Positions 17,073-27,517 of a stretch of 64,000 nucleotides of DNA are shown in pieces; positions within the stretch are counted from its first letter, which is position 1; every line of letters begins with the position of its first letter. Both the position numbers and the translations under genes were made by a program. This DNA comes from Anaerolineales bacterium (lineage in GTDB: Bacteria; Chloroflexota; Anaerolineae; Anaerolineales; JABWBV01), in assembly GCA_020634875.1 (NCBI GenBank), contig JACKAX010000006.1:1-64000 (forward strand), given 5' to 3'. Under the pieces are notes generated by a model. It did no database searches, was not told the DNA's origin, and saw only the letters and a program-made list of their open reading frames with translations.

Positions 17073-17972
17073 TTATCTCCGCTTGCGGGTATACCAATAA
17101 ATCACCCATGCGCCAAGCAACATCGCCGGAAAAAGGATTACCCCTGCCTCTGGGCCAAATGCACCGCCAGTGAGCAGTTGCGGGCCGGTGTTAGTATGAA
17201 AAAGCAAACCCAACGTATCCAACCCACTCACTGGGAAGCCAAAAATCGTATTCTCAAAGAAATTCCACCCTAAATGTAGGCCTATCGGCAGCCACAACGT
17301 CTGAGTACGAAGATAAGCATATGCAAAAAAGATTCCTGACAACGCCACTCCGAGCACGGCCAGCCAAGTCGCATTGGGGTTGGTCAGATGGAGCATGCCA
17401 AATAATAGGGAAGAAAGAACCACCCCAAACGGAATATTGACCCCTTCGGCCATATTTTGGAGCCAATAACCCCGGCTCAGGAGTTCCTCGCTCCAGGCGA
17501 CAAGCACAAATAACACAAACATAACTGGCACAGTTGTAGCAACGGTGGAAACGGGACCAAACTCCCACGCAAACCCGCGAAACTCCAACCATCCCAGCCC
17601 CCATTCTGCTAAAAAGATAGCCCCCATTAATACGGCAGGGATTAGAAAACCTACAAACAAATCCCGTCCCGCCTGGGCATTCCAAACAATGCCCAAACTG
17701 GCAAACGAACGGCGATCCACAAACCGTCGGGCGAGATAGGTAGAGAGGGTGATCGCGAGCCAAAATATGGCCTGATTAACCAAAAGGTTCGTGAGAAGCG
17801 CATCATTTCCGGTTAACAGGAAGATCACGCCTAACCCTCCGCCCAGAACTAACATGAGAGCGGTGAAGATCAATAAATGAGCAAGCAAACGCCACCCAGC
17901 GCGCAGACGAGGTTCATCCACACAAAGAAAAAGGTTGGCAAGGAAAGAACGCGGAGGAGTTTTACGGGTCAT
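17073..17972 (-). CDS. CPBP-family intramembrane metalloprotease
   Basis: Polytopic membrane protein of 299 residues with the CPBP/Abi (Rce1-like) motifs: EELLSRGYW (motif 1 EExxxR), FGMLHLTNP (motif 2 His) and HLGWNFFEN (motif 3 HxxxN). Members cleave within membranes in protein maturation or bacteriocin self-immunity; the substrate here is unknown. The start overlaps the upstream small membrane protein gene by 4 nt. A hairpin (gcggag/ctccgc) spans the stop codon. Confidence 0.88.
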   Translation of the reverse strand: MTRKTPPRSFLANLFLCVDEPRLRAGWRLLAHLLIFTALMLVLGGGLGVIFLLTGNDALLTNLLVNQAIFWLAITLSTYLARRFVDRRSFASLGIVWNAQAGRDLFVGFLIPAVLMGAIFLAEWGLGWLEFRGFAWEFGPVSTVATTVPVMFVLFVLVAWSEELLSRGYWLQNMAEGVNIPFGVVLSSLLFGMLHLTNPNATWLAVLGVALSGIFFAYAYLRTQTLWLPIGLHLGWNFFENTIFGFPVSGLDTLGLLFHTNTGPQLLTGGAFGPEAGVILFPAMLLGAWVIYWYTRKRR

Positions 17973-18214
17973 TTTTTCTTCTTTTTCTCTTTCTTCGTGA
18001 ATAGTTTCCGCAATGTAGTAAAACGTTCAACCTGTTGGGGTTTGGGACGGCTAGTCCACGAGCGCCAGATGCCAAAAATCAACGAGGCGAGACCAATCAC
18101 CAGGAAGTTACCTTCTGGAGTCGCATTCTCCCCCTGCGTGGTGAGCCAAAAGAAAAAGATAGCCCCCAACCCGAGGAGAATAAAAAAGTTGCCGAGGCGG
18201 TAGTTGAATTCCAT
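17969..18214 (-). CDS. Small membrane protein, hypothetical
   Basis: Product of 81 residues with two predicted membrane spans (about 8-25 and 36-54) and a very basic C-terminus ending in a lysine run. I do not recognise the family. It is translationally coupled (4-nt overlap) to the CPBP protease gene, so the two probably work together, for example as a protease and its partner. Confidence 0.65.
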   Translation of the reverse strand: MEFNYRLGNFFILLGLGAIFFFWLTTQGENATPEGNFLVIGLASLIFGIWRSWTSRPKPQQVERFTTLRKLFTKKEKKKKK

Positions 18215-18254
18215 GTGGAGAGGTTTTGAAATTTAGGGGGTACAGAGAATTTCC

Positions 18255-18313
18255 GGGAACTCGTAAGGATTGGATGGATTGGATAGAATTAATCGAAATT
18301 CTTACGAGTTCCC
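18255..18313. repeat. 17-bp inverted repeat with TGGATTGGA repeats in the loop
   Basis: GGGAACTCGTAAG (18255-18267) is mirrored exactly by 18301-18313; with one mismatch the arms extend to 17 bp. The loop contains repeated ggattggatggattggata. It lies between two same-strand genes and lacks a U-tract on the minus strand, so it looks more like a dispersed palindromic element than a standard terminator. Confidence 0.6.
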
Positions 18314-18398
18314 TTGGATTCCCTGGTCATTTACCATTGAATTCTCATGGCTTAGGGAGTTACCCATGCCAATAAAGAACTTTGATAGTCAGGATATG

Positions 18399-19973
18399 CT
18401 ACGCAATCACCGTCCGAACCTGCTCGTGCATATACAACTGCAAATAATGCACGCCGCCTGCGTTTTTACCAGAAGAACCGGAGCCTTTCCACCCGCCGAA
18501 GGGTTGGAAGCCAGGCCACGCACCAGTGGTTGCGCCTTGCGGACGGTTAGCGTAGTTCACGCCCGCTTCGATGTTATCGAAGAACCATTCCGCTTCTTCC
18601 GTGGAACCGTAAAAACCAGAGGTAAGACCATAGTCCACATCATTGGCAAGCGTCATGGCTTCATCCAGGTTTTCAACTTTGTGGATCATGGTGATGGGCA
18701 GGAACATTTCCTGTTTCCAGAGCGCATGGCTGGTGGGTACATCAGCAACCAATGTGGGGGTACAGAAATAGCCTTTGCCATAATCACCTTCGGTCAACAC
18801 ATGGCCGCCTGAAAGGAAACGACCGTGCTGAGAAAGGTCTTCGGTGAAGGTTTTGAAGTCATTGTATGCCCATTGGTTGATGACCGGCCCCATGAAGATT
18901 TCGCGGCGGGTCGGGTCGCCGACGGACAGTTTCCCTGCTGCGGAGGCCAAACGATCAGCCATTTCATCGTATACAGGGGCTTCCACGTACACGCGGGAGG
19001 CGGCGGAACATTTCTGCCCCTGCAACCCAAAGGCGGAGCGGATGATCCCTTGCGTGGCGCGGTCGAGGTCGGCGTGACGGGAAACGATGGCAGGGTTTTT
19101 GCCGCCCATTTCGAGGATGGTCGGGCGCGGGTATCTGCCGTTGGCATAGGTGCGGTAAATTTTCATGCCGATGTCATACGAACCGGTGAAGGTGATCCCA
19201 TCCACATCGGGGCTGTCAATCAACGCCTGTCCAACGGTGCCGCCACCACCCGTGACGTAGTTGAACACGCCATCGGGAAGCCCCGCATCGCGGAAACATT
19301 CCGCCAGCAACCGAGAGGTGAACACGGTGTCCGAGGCGGGCTTCATCACGAGCGTGTTCCCGGCCACGAGCGCGGCCCCGGCAGGGCCACCGGTCAACGC
19401 CGCGGGGAAGTTAAACGGGCTGATCACCACCCACACCCCATACGGGCGCAGAACAGAAACATTGCGAGATTTGTACCCTTTGAGGGGGTCCACGCCCATC
19501 TCGACCACGTATCCGTCATTGGCTTCGATCTGGTCACAGGCATAGCGGATGAGGTCAGCGGTTTCAGCAGCGTCACCCATCGCTTCCATACGATTTTTCC
19601 CGACTTCCAACGAAATGACTGCGCCGAATTGGAAAATACGTTCGTCTATGAGGGCCGCAGCTTTCCGCATGAGAGCGATGCGCTCTTGCCAGGGTGTACG
19701 GCCCCATGTCTTGGCAGCCCGGCGTGCCGCGGCAATGGCATCCAGGGCATCTTGGGAGGTACCGCTTTGAAACACGCCCAAAACCATACTGGTATCCACG
19801 GGGGAGGTGTCTTCGGTCTTTTTGCTGGCAAAACGTTCTTTGCCGTCAATGATCATGCCATATTCTTGTCCCAGATTGGCCTTGAGGTAGGCAACAGCCG
19901 CTTCATACGAGCTGTGCAGGTGCTCCGGGGGGTCATACATGGTCGCGTAGGTTAAACGAAAGGGTTCGGTCAT
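18399..19973 (-). CDS. pruA: L-glutamate gamma-semialdehyde (P5C) dehydrogenase
   Basis: NAD-dependent aldehyde dehydrogenase of 524 residues, the second step of proline catabolism to glutamate. ALDH hallmarks are Cys322 (GLQGQKCSAASRV), Glu288 (LEMGGKNP) and the cofactor motif FTGSYDIG. Length and the N-terminal portion fit the stand-alone P5CDH (RocA/PruA) group rather than generic ALDHs. AGGAG lies 8 nt before the ATG. No proline dehydrogenase gene is adjacent, so the pathway partner must be elsewhere. Confidence 0.88.
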   Translation of the reverse strand: MTEPFRLTYATMYDPPEHLHSSYEAAVAYLKANLGQEYGMIIDGKERFASKKTEDTSPVDTSMVLGVFQSGTSQDALDAIAAARRAAKTWGRTPWQERIALMRKAAALIDERIFQFGAVISLEVGKNRMEAMGDAAETADLIRYACDQIEANDGYVVEMGVDPLKGYKSRNVSVLRPYGVWVVISPFNFPAALTGGPAGAALVAGNTLVMKPASDTVFTSRLLAECFRDAGLPDGVFNYVTGGGGTVGQALIDSPDVDGITFTGSYDIGMKIYRTYANGRYPRPTILEMGGKNPAIVSRHADLDRATQGIIRSAFGLQGQKCSAASRVYVEAPVYDEMADRLASAAGKLSVGDPTRREIFMGPVINQWAYNDFKTFTEDLSQHGRFLSGGHVLTEGDYGKGYFCTPTLVADVPTSHALWKQEMFLPITMIHKVENLDEAMTLANDVDYGLTSGFYGSTEEAEWFFDNIEAGVNYANRPQGATTGAWPGFQPFGGWKGSGSSGKNAGGVHYLQLYMHEQVRTVIA

Positions 19974-20346
19974 GGTAAGTACTCCTGAGGGGGGATTTGA
20001 AGTAGATAAGATTTTGACAAGCTCCTGATAATCACGTTAAAGTATTTAAACTTGACGGTCAGGTTCGCCCCTAGTATAGCGCGGGCAAGCGTGGGCGTCA
20101 AAAGCAAACGGATTTACTGTTGCAGGCTTATAATTTGATGGTACATGTCGATCCGGTGAGGCCTTTATTTCTCTACGAGACCGTCGAAACTACCCATCAA
20201 GGGGATGTAACAAACGCCTGACTGAGCGCATCACTGCCCCTTAGCGTGTAATGGGTTGAATGAGGCCCCGCTCCAATAAGACGACCAGAGGGTGTCGCGA
20301 ATGATTAAACGGGCAACATTTCAAAATTTTTTCAGGAGTTAAGGCA
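19974..20346. other. 373-nt divergent gap with a long GGDEF leader
   Basis: Lies between the minus-strand P5CDH gene and the plus-strand GGDEF gene. A plus-strand promoter is likely at 20052-20080 (TTGACG-17-TATAGC), and there is another TATAAT at 20130-20135. The first would give a leader of about 260 nt. I looked for a c-di-GMP riboswitch and could not recognise one. Confidence 0.45.
20052..20080 (+). promoter_or_regulatory. Sigma-70 promoter TTGACG-17-TATAGC
   Basis: Good -35 and ideal 17-nt spacer; the -10 is one of the weaker forms. Oriented toward the GGDEF gene. Confidence 0.5.
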
Positions 20347-22092
20347 ATGCCCGCACTTATGGACAACGAACAACCGAAGATATGGGGAGAGTCACGATTA
20401 CTTTCTTCGGATTTACGCTCATCGCAAATACCAGAGACTGCATATTTCCATCAAATATTTAATGCGAATAAGGCAATCATGCTCGTCATCGATCCCGATA
20501 CCGGTCACATCATCGAGGGAAATCTGGCTGCATGCCAGTTTTACGGATATGACTCCCAAACTTTAGCGACAATGTCTATTCACCAAATTAATATGCTTTC
20601 GGAAGAAGATATTAAAGTAGAAATGCAACAAGCCAAAGAGCATGTAAAAAACCATTTTCACTTCCAACATCGTTTAGCATCGGGGGAAATTCGTGAGGTA
20701 GAGGTATATTCCGGGCCAATTCAAGTCTTCGGGAAGCTCTTGCTTTATTCCATTGTTCACGATATTACCCCTCTCGTTCTCGCAGAAAAAGCCTTGCGGG
20801 ATAGTGAGCAAAAGAACCGCCAAGTGCTTAAAAACCTGGGGGTGGCGGTCTGCATATTGCAAGCAGGCCAGTTTGTCTTTGCCAATGATACTTGTGCCCG
20901 GTGGTTAGGCTCTTCAACAGAGATGTTATTAGGCGTTGGTATTTCTAACTTAAATTGTTCCCCTGCGGTTCGGCAAGCTTTGCAAACACGTTACCAGGAA
21001 CTTATGGAAGGGAGTCTCATGGAACACGCTTGGGAATTGAGGCTTCAAAATGGATCTAAAGAAAGTTGGTTTTTGATTCAATCCTCACGTGTTTGTTGGG
21101 AAGAAGCTCCTGCAACCCTTACTGTTGCTCACGACATAACAGAACGAAAAATGATGGAGCAAGCGCTCCGGGAAAGTGAAGACCGTTACCGTCAATTGTT
21201 TGAGGCAGAATCCGATGCCGTATTTTTGATTGAGAATGCTACTGGACAGATACTTGAGGCCAATAGCGCCGCGGTAACCTTGTATGGTTATTCCAGGGTA
21301 GAAATTCTGGTACGAAAAAATTCGGATTTATCCGCGGAACCGGAAGAAACCCGCCGCGTAACACGGTCCACCCCCATTCAATTTGAGCAAGTCATCCATA
21401 TACCCTTGCGTTGGCATCGGAAAAAAGATGGCACAGTCTTCCCTGTAGAAATCACTGGGCGTTTTTTTCAATGGCAAGGGCGAGGGGTTCACATTGCAGC
21501 CATTCGTGACATCACCTTCCGTTGTCAGGCCGAGGAAAAAATCCTGGCCCAGCAAAAGCAGCTCGAAGCGGCCAATGCTCGCCTCAAAGCCCTTGCGGCC
21601 AAAGATCCCCTGACCGAGCTTTTCAACCGCCGAGCTTTTGACGAACAGCTTATTAAGGAAATTGCCCGCGCAACCCGACAAAACACACTGCTTTCGGTCA
21701 TACTGGTTGATATTGATTTTTTCAAAACTTATAACGACTCCTTCGGTCATCCGGCAGGGGACGAAATTTTGCAACAATTAGCCCGCTTGCTTGAGCAACT
21801 TTCCCGCACTGCGGATGTTGTCGCACGTTTTGGGGGTGAGGAATTTGTGTTAATCCTACCCCGTACTGGTTCGCAAGGTGCGCTTCAATTAGCAAACCGA
21901 TGTCGCCTATCCATAGAAAAAACAGAGTGGCCCCGCCAAGCGCTTACAGCCAGCTTTGGAGTCGCGACGATGAATCCTGCAGAGGGAGTGAAAACCAGTT
22001 ATCAGTTGATAACTGAGGCTGACCAGGCCTTGTACGCTTCTAAAAATGCTGGAAGAAATCGTGTAACACATTTTGAAACAATAGAGAAATAG
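20347..22092 (+). CDS. PAS-PAS-PAS-GGDEF diguanylate cyclase
   Basis: Makes c-di-GMP in response to signals sensed by PAS domains. The 581 residues contain three PAS-like segments (about 35-155, 160-275 and 280-400; for example ATGQILEANSAAVTLYGYSR) and a GGDEF domain (about 415-578) with the active A-site GGEEF at 496-500. An inhibitory-site RxxD (RTAD, 487-490) sits exactly five residues before it, so product feedback inhibition is predicted. There is no membrane span or EAL domain, so it is a soluble synthase. AGGAG precedes the ATG. Confidence 0.93.
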   Translation: MPALMDNEQPKIWGESRLLSSDLRSSQIPETAYFHQIFNANKAIMLVIDPDTGHIIEGNLAACQFYGYDSQTLATMSIHQINMLSEEDIKVEMQQAKEHVKNHFHFQHRLASGEIREVEVYSGPIQVFGKLLLYSIVHDITPLVLAEKALRDSEQKNRQVLKNLGVAVCILQAGQFVFANDTCARWLGSSTEMLLGVGISNLNCSPAVRQALQTRYQELMEGSLMEHAWELRLQNGSKESWFLIQSSRVCWEEAPATLTVAHDITERKMMEQALRESEDRYRQLFEAESDAVFLIENATGQILEANSAAVTLYGYSRVEILVRKNSDLSAEPEETRRVTRSTPIQFEQVIHIPLRWHRKKDGTVFPVEITGRFFQWQGRGVHIAAIRDITFRCQAEEKILAQQKQLEAANARLKALAAKDPLTELFNRRAFDEQLIKEIARATRQNTLLSVILVDIDFFKTYNDSFGHPAGDEILQQLARLLEQLSRTADVVARFGGEEFVLILPRTGSQGALQLANRCRLSIEKTEWPRQALTASFGVATMNPAEGVKTSYQLITEADQALYASKNAGRNRVTHFETIEK

Positions 22093-22384
22093 CAAAAGCA
22101 ATTCCGTTCTAGTGTAATTTACTTCTTTCAGCCAGAGCGGTGGGATCATATCTCGTCCAAAAATACGCTTCTTGTATCCAAAACCTAGCTATTTCTGCTT
22201 TGATCCTGAAAAAGATCGATTTTTAACCTAATATATCCTTAAAAATCTAAAAAACTAGCAATGCGCGGGTAAAAAATCCTTCACAAAAACCAACATTAAG
22301 TTAAAATTAAATTTCAAAGAAACGGTTTAGTTTCTTGATCCCCCCTCTCGTTCGCTGAAAAATGAATATATATAGGAGAACAAT
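22093..22384. other. A/T-rich gap upstream of the 1677-residue protein
   Basis: No gene seen. It holds a short hairpin (aagaaac/gtttctt, about 22317-22337) and ends with AGGAG ahead of the ATG at 22385. No clear promoter. Confidence 0.4.
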
Positions 22385-25300
22385 ATGCGCGCGAAACAAT
22401 TTTTCAAGTTTGTTTTTGTGTCGGTCTTGTTAGCAGGGTTTACATACTCTGCTCTTGCTGGCCCTCCTGAACCCCCTCTTAAGGAAGAGACGGTTGATAG
22501 CCCACAAATCAGTCAGGTGCGGCTTGAGGGCTTTAAGCTAAAGGATGATCACCAAGCCACTCCATATGCTTATGCGCCTAATGGTCAAAGCTTCCTGAAA
22601 GAAGTGGAGCCGAACGGGACACCTGCCGAGGCTACAGCGCTTGGGAGTACTGATCTCGTTGCCTATGGAACCGTCTATCCCAACGCGGATGTGGATTATT
22701 ATTCGTTTGCTGGCAATGCAGGTGATCGCGTCTATGCAGCAACGATGACCTCTTTCTCAGCGAATGCAAGTAGCGACAGCACGTTGCAACTGATCAGCAC
22801 AGATGGTGTCACTGTCATCGAGACCGACCTGGATGATGGCAGTTTCGGTTCTCTTTCCTCCAGCATTGCTGGCGCGGTCTTGCCCGCTTCCGGTACTTAC
22901 TACCTGCGCGTCAGTCATAATAGCGCGACAAGCCAACTTCGTCCTTACCATCTGCATTTTCGGCTTCAAAGCGGAACCCCCATTCCAGAAACTGAACCGA
23001 ACGACCTTGGCCAGCCACTTCCGGCTTCTGGCTGGGTCAGTGGTGATCTTAACAGCTTAACGGACGTAGACATATACACGCTTACGCTGTCTGCCGGCGA
23101 CACCGTCTTTTTGAGCCTGGACCTCGATCCCGAACGCGATACGGTCGAATGGAATGGAACACTAGGATTAGGTCTCTTCAACAACTTTTTCCTGATCGTA
23201 AATGATGGTGGAACCTCCACCCCTGACTCCGAAGCCTTCTTCATGACCGTGAAGGAATCAGGAACCTATGCCATTTATGTGGCTGTCCCGACAGGTGGCA
23301 CAACCTTTGGCACCTACCAACTCAGCGCCAGCGTTCATGCCGCGGAAGCTCAAGCCTGTACCACCTATACCAGTACGAATGTGCCCGTTGCTATTCCAAC
23401 AGGTCCCGGCCTGGTTTCTTCAACGCTTACGGTCCCAGGGAATCCCCGCGTTGGCGACTTAAACATGACGTTGGACATAGACCATACCAACATGCCCGAT
23501 CTCGATGTCGTGCTTACCTCTCCGGCAGGTAACTCGGTTCTCTTGCTCACGGATATCGGTGCCAGTACCCAAATTACCATGAGTATTGGCATTGACGACG
23601 AAGCTGGAGTACCCCTTGGGCTTTACACCGTTGTGCGCGGTTCAGTTCACCAACCCGAACTCCTTTATCGTCTGGATTGGTTTGATGGAATTGATGCAGG
23701 CGGTACTTGGACATTGGATATCTATGATGACCTGGCCAGCAACGGCGGCGACCTGAACGGTTGGAGCATCACCGTATGCGATCCCCCGCCACCGCCCTCT
23801 TGCCCCGCGGGTACAGCCCCCACGGTCGTTTACTCAAGCGACTTTGAAGCTAACGATGGCGGCTTTACCCACTCTGGCACCCAGGATGAATGGGAATGGG
23901 GTACCCCTGCTTTTGCCCCCATAACCACCTGCAGTAGTGGTGTAAGCTGCTGGAAAACCGACCTGGACAACACCTACAATGCCAGTAGCACTCAAGACCT
24001 GCTCTCCCCAAGCATTGACCTGACCGGATATGTCGGAAGTGCCTGGGTCACCTGGTCACAAAAATACAACATTGAATCCGCCAGTTTTGACCACTATGTC
24101 GCGAGTGTTCGGCAAGCCGGTGGAGCCAATCCGCGCACACTTTATGAATGGTTGGGCGCTTCCATGAATCAAGGGGTTGGTAGCCCCACCGTAACGATCA
24201 TCCAGAGCGCGGGATGGGGTCAGTTCACAACTGATATAAGTAGTTACTTGGGTCAAAACGTCGAATTTAATTTCCACCTGGATTCCGACAGTACAGTCCA
24301 ATACACGGGTCTCGCGATTGATGATGTCACTGTCACGGCTTGCGAAATTACCCCGCCTGTCGCAGGTGGTTTAGCCAGCACTGTAACGAACACTCAAGCC
24401 CCTGACACCGTCGTTACCCAAACTCTGACGATTAGCAATACGGGTGGTTCTACACTCGACTGGCAAATCTTCGAAACCACCAATCCAAATCTTCAGGTTG
24501 GGCCTGTCAGCTTCCCTGATGGCGGCGCCTGCCCCAATGTCACCGACTTCCCCTGGCTCAGCACGAACCCCACCAATGGAAGTGTCGCTGGTTTAGGGAG
24601 CCAAGCCTTAAATGTCGTCTTCGACTCAACGGGTTTGACCCCAAATGCATACACAGGCAACTTGTGTTTCGCTAGTAACGATCCTGTCACGCCACAAATC
24701 ATGATTCCTGTTACGTTGACCGTAAGTTCTCCTGCGGCTGCTAGCATCGTTATGACGAAAACTGTAGGAACCGACCCGACAATTTGTGCCACGACTGAGG
24801 TCATAACTGTCACGTATGGCACGGATGTCACCTACTGCTATACCGTCACGAACACTGGCAATGTCACGCTAACACAACACACCTTAACAGACAGCGAACT
24901 GGGTGTGCTTTTGAACAACGTTCCTTATCCATTAGGTCCCGGAGCTGCGGCTTACTACACGACCACAGAGAATATCATTGCAACTACGGTCAACACAGCC
25001 ACCTGGGAAGCCTACAACGCTATCGGATACTCTTACAACGACACCGTCCCGTTCAACTGGGTTGAAATTAGCGGTACCGGTACCGCCCTCAACTTGACCG
25101 ATGACAGCGAAGCCAATGTCACCATGCCTTTCCCGTTCACCTACTACGGTGTAACCTCCGACCTGATCCGCGTGGGCAACAACGGTGGGATTCTCTTCAA
25201 CGCCACCACCGGGGATGTCGCCGTAACCAATGCAACCCTGCCGAACTCAGCCCACCCCCTGGCCATGTTCCCCTTCTGGGATGATGTTGATGCTGACACA

Positions 25301-27418
25301 GGGAATGTGTACTACGAAACCCAGGGAACCGCGCCGAACCGGCAATTCATCATTGAATGGTACGACCGGCCTCACTATAGCAATACCCCTGGTCACACCA
25401 CCTTCGAATTGATCCTGTTTGAAAGCACCAACGAGATTTTGTTCAACTATCTAGATGTGGATTTCCAAGATCCCACCTATGATTTTGGGGCGTCAGCTAC
25501 GGTTGGTCTCAACGAGAATGCGAGCAGCGCGCTCCAGTATTCCTACAACACCGCCTCCCTATCAGACAACTTCGCCATTCTCTTCACCGCCAACACTCCT
25601 GCCTACGCTTCCGCCAGTGATACCGCGACTGTGATTGTCATTGCACCGCCAGTCATTGAGGTAAACCCCGAGAGTATGAGCAGTGCTCAGGCACAAGATA
25701 CTGTTATCACCCAAACCCTGACGATCGGTAACCTTGGCATTGATGACCTCAACTGGACAGTTGAGGAAGAAGCACCAGCCCTGTCTGCATTGCCCATCGG
25801 ACAACCCACTGGCTTGTCTGGCAATCCCGCAGATGCTGCCGAAAAAGTTTCAGCGAGCGATGCCTTAGTTTCCATACCAGCCCCCTTGTCCAACTTTGAA
25901 GTCCCTGCCGATGTTCTATATGACAACGGACCTCTCGTCACCAATCCTGGTGCAGGTGCAGGTGGCGCAGATGTCAGCGCTCTGCAAACTGCGCTTGGCA
26001 TGACGTTATATGGTTTTGGGCATGCCCAAACCTCTGGCTTCCGTGTAGCGGATGACTTTACCGTCCCTGCAGGAGGCTGGACTCTCGATCAGGTAATCTT
26101 CTATGCCTACCAGACAGGCTCAAGCACCACTTCAACAATGACAGGTGTGAACCTGCGCATTTGGGATGGCCCGCCCAACGCTGGTGGCAACATCATCTGG
26201 GGTGATACCACTACCAACATCATGAGTTCCACTACCTGGAGCAATATCTACCGGACTCTGGATACAGGCCTGACCGATACAAATCGTCCCATTATGGCAG
26301 ACACTGGCGAATTGGGTGGTTTGTACCTGCCGGCAGGAACCTATTGGCTCGACTGGCAAACTAGCGGCACCTTAGCCTCTGGTCCTTGGGCCCCACCCGT
26401 TTCAGTGCTTGGCTCTACGGGAACAGGGAATGCGCTCCAATTTGATGCAACAACCTTAACCTGGAATGCAGTTACCGATATCGGCCCGCAGGATTTCCCC
26501 TTCGTGCTCATCGGCACAGCCCAACCTGCAGTTTGTGCAACTCTTGGAGATATTCCCTGGGTTAGCGTTAGCCCCACCAGCGGCACTACAGCAGGTGGCG
26601 ATTCCAGTGACGTCAGTGTCGTCTTCGACTCTACTGGCATGAGTGCAGGGGTTTACACAGGCACCCTCTGTATCAACAGCAACGACCCGCTCACCCCGCT
26701 CGTTACCGTCCCGCTCACCCTCACCGTGGAAGGTGTCCCAGTTTATGGGGTTGCCCTTTCTGGCGATGATGCTGGCTCAGGCTTACCTGGCACCACCGTT
26801 AGCTATGTCGTCACCATTACTAACACTGGTAACGTTGCGGACTCCTACGATCTGTCAGCCTCTGCAACCTGGACCACCACCCCCGATGCAAGCAGTGTCA
26901 CCCTCAACCCTGGCGAAAGCACCACCTTCACCGTAGACGTTGACATCCCCTCGGGTGCCATGAGTGGTGATAGTGATGTTGCCACCATCTCGGCGACCTC
27001 GCAAACCGATAACACCGCCACCGCTTCGACCACCCTAACAACTACGGTCGGCGACGTTTATAGCGTGGCCCTATCTTCGGACCAAGCGGAATCCGGTGCA
27101 CCGGGTGAGACCGTTACCTATGTCGTCACCATCACCAACACTGGCAGCACGACAGATACCTTCGACCTGAGTGCGGCAGGCATTTGGACGGCGGATCTGT
27201 CCGTTGCCAGCGTCACCCTCGCGGCAGGCGACAGCGCGACCTTCACAGTAGATGTTACTATCCCTGGCGGGGCGGCAGATGGCGACTCGGACGATACAGT
27301 CGTTACCGCCACCTCTCAAAGTGACGCCAGTGCAACGGATAGTGCTACGCTCACTACCATGGCTGTCATTACACCTGAGGAAGGTTCCGTCCTCTACATC
27401 CCGCTCATCTTCAAGTAA
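22385..27418 (+). CDS. Giant exported modular protein (PPC, P-domain, ASH-like, NEW3-like repeats)
   Basis: Extracellular or surface protein of 1677 residues with no recognisable enzyme domain. A signal peptide (cleavage after SALA) is followed by two PPC-type domains (about 70-315), a proprotein-convertase P-domain-like region (about 325-465), a jelly-roll/MAM-like segment (about 470-655), ASH/Hydin-like Ig domains (about 660-780 and again later), a VGTDPTIC module and a nidogen-like WDDV module shared with the 38493 protein, and two NEW3/CARDB-like repeats (about 1455-1665) shared with the 60070 protein. It ends LYIPLIFK, the recurring C-terminal motif. AGGAG lies 6 nt before the ATG. Adhesive or matrix role inferred only from composition. 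Confidence 0.8.
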   Translation: MRAKQFFKFVFVSVLLAGFTYSALAGPPEPPLKEETVDSPQISQVRLEGFKLKDDHQATPYAYAPNGQSFLKEVEPNGTPAEATALGSTDLVAYGTVYPNADVDYYSFAGNAGDRVYAATMTSFSANASSDSTLQLISTDGVTVIETDLDDGSFGSLSSSIAGAVLPASGTYYLRVSHNSATSQLRPYHLHFRLQSGTPIPETEPNDLGQPLPASGWVSGDLNSLTDVDIYTLTLSAGDTVFLSLDLDPERDTVEWNGTLGLGLFNNFFLIVNDGGTSTPDSEAFFMTVKESGTYAIYVAVPTGGTTFGTYQLSASVHAAEAQACTTYTSTNVPVAIPTGPGLVSSTLTVPGNPRVGDLNMTLDIDHTNMPDLDVVLTSPAGNSVLLLTDIGASTQITMSIGIDDEAGVPLGLYTVVRGSVHQPELLYRLDWFDGIDAGGTWTLDIYDDLASNGGDLNGWSITVCDPPPPPSCPAGTAPTVVYSSDFEANDGGFTHSGTQDEWEWGTPAFAPITTCSSGVSCWKTDLDNTYNASSTQDLLSPSIDLTGYVGSAWVTWSQKYNIESASFDHYVASVRQAGGANPRTLYEWLGASMNQGVGSPTVTIIQSAGWGQFTTDISSYLGQNVEFNFHLDSDSTVQYTGLAIDDVTVTACEITPPVAGGLASTVTNTQAPDTVVTQTLTISNTGGSTLDWQIFETTNPNLQVGPVSFPDGGACPNVTDFPWLSTNPTNGSVAGLGSQALNVVFDSTGLTPNAYTGNLCFASNDPVTPQIMIPVTLTVSSPAAASIVMTKTVGTDPTICATTEVITVTYGTDVTYCYTVTNTGNVTLTQHTLTDSELGVLLNNVPYPLGPGAAAYYTTTENIIATTVNTATWEAYNAIGYSYNDTVPFNWVEISGTGTALNLTDDSEANVTMPFPFTYYGVTSDLIRVGNNGGILFNATTGDVAVTNATLPNSAHPLAMFPFWDDVDADTGNVYYETQGTAPNRQFIIEWYDRPHYSNTPGHTTFELILFESTNEILFNYLDVDFQDPTYDFGASATVGLNENASSALQYSYNTASLSDNFAILFTANTPAYASASDTATVIVIAPPVIEVNPESMSSAQAQDTVITQTLTIGNLGIDDLNWTVEEEAPALSALPIGQPTGLSGNPADAAEKVSASDALVSIPAPLSNFEVPADVLYDNGPLVTNPGAGAGGADVSALQTALGMTLYGFGHAQTSGFRVADDFTVPAGGWTLDQVIFYAYQTGSSTTSTMTGVNLRIWDGPPNAGGNIIWGDTTTNIMSSTTWSNIYRTLDTGLTDTNRPIMADTGELGGLYLPAGTYWLDWQTSGTLASGPWAPPVSVLGSTGTGNALQFDATTLTWNAVTDIGPQDFPFVLIGTAQPAVCATLGDIPWVSVSPTSGTTAGGDSSDVSVVFDSTGMSAGVYTGTLCINSNDPLTPLVTVPLTLTVEGVPVYGVALSGDDAGSGLPGTTVSYVVTITNTGNVADSYDLSASATWTTTPDASSVTLNPGESTTFTVDVDIPSGAMSGDSDVATISATSQTDNTATASTTLTTTVGDVYSVALSSDQAESGAPGETVTYVVTITNTGSTTDTFDLSAAGIWTADLSVASVTLAAGDSATFTVDVTIPGGAADGDSDDTVVTATSQSDASATDSATLTTMAVITPEEGSVLYIPLIFK

Positions 27419-27441
27419 ACACTGACGCGATGTCACATTTG

Positions 27442-27472
27442 GAGAGCCACCCGCCTGGGTGGCTCTCTTTTT
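27442..27472 (+). terminator. Intrinsic terminator
   Basis: GAGAGCCACCC / GGGTGGCTCTC with a 4-nt loop, followed by TTTTT, 23 nt after the stop of the giant exported protein. Confidence 0.9.
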
Positions 27473-27517
27473 ATCACGTCAGGCAACAGGCTTAGAAAAG
27501 TACGATAAAATCACCCC

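Noticed and set aside
20081..20346. c-di-GMP riboswitch in the leader of the GGDEF gene
   Set aside because: The position is suggestive, but I could not find the conserved GEMM core; no covariance search was possible.
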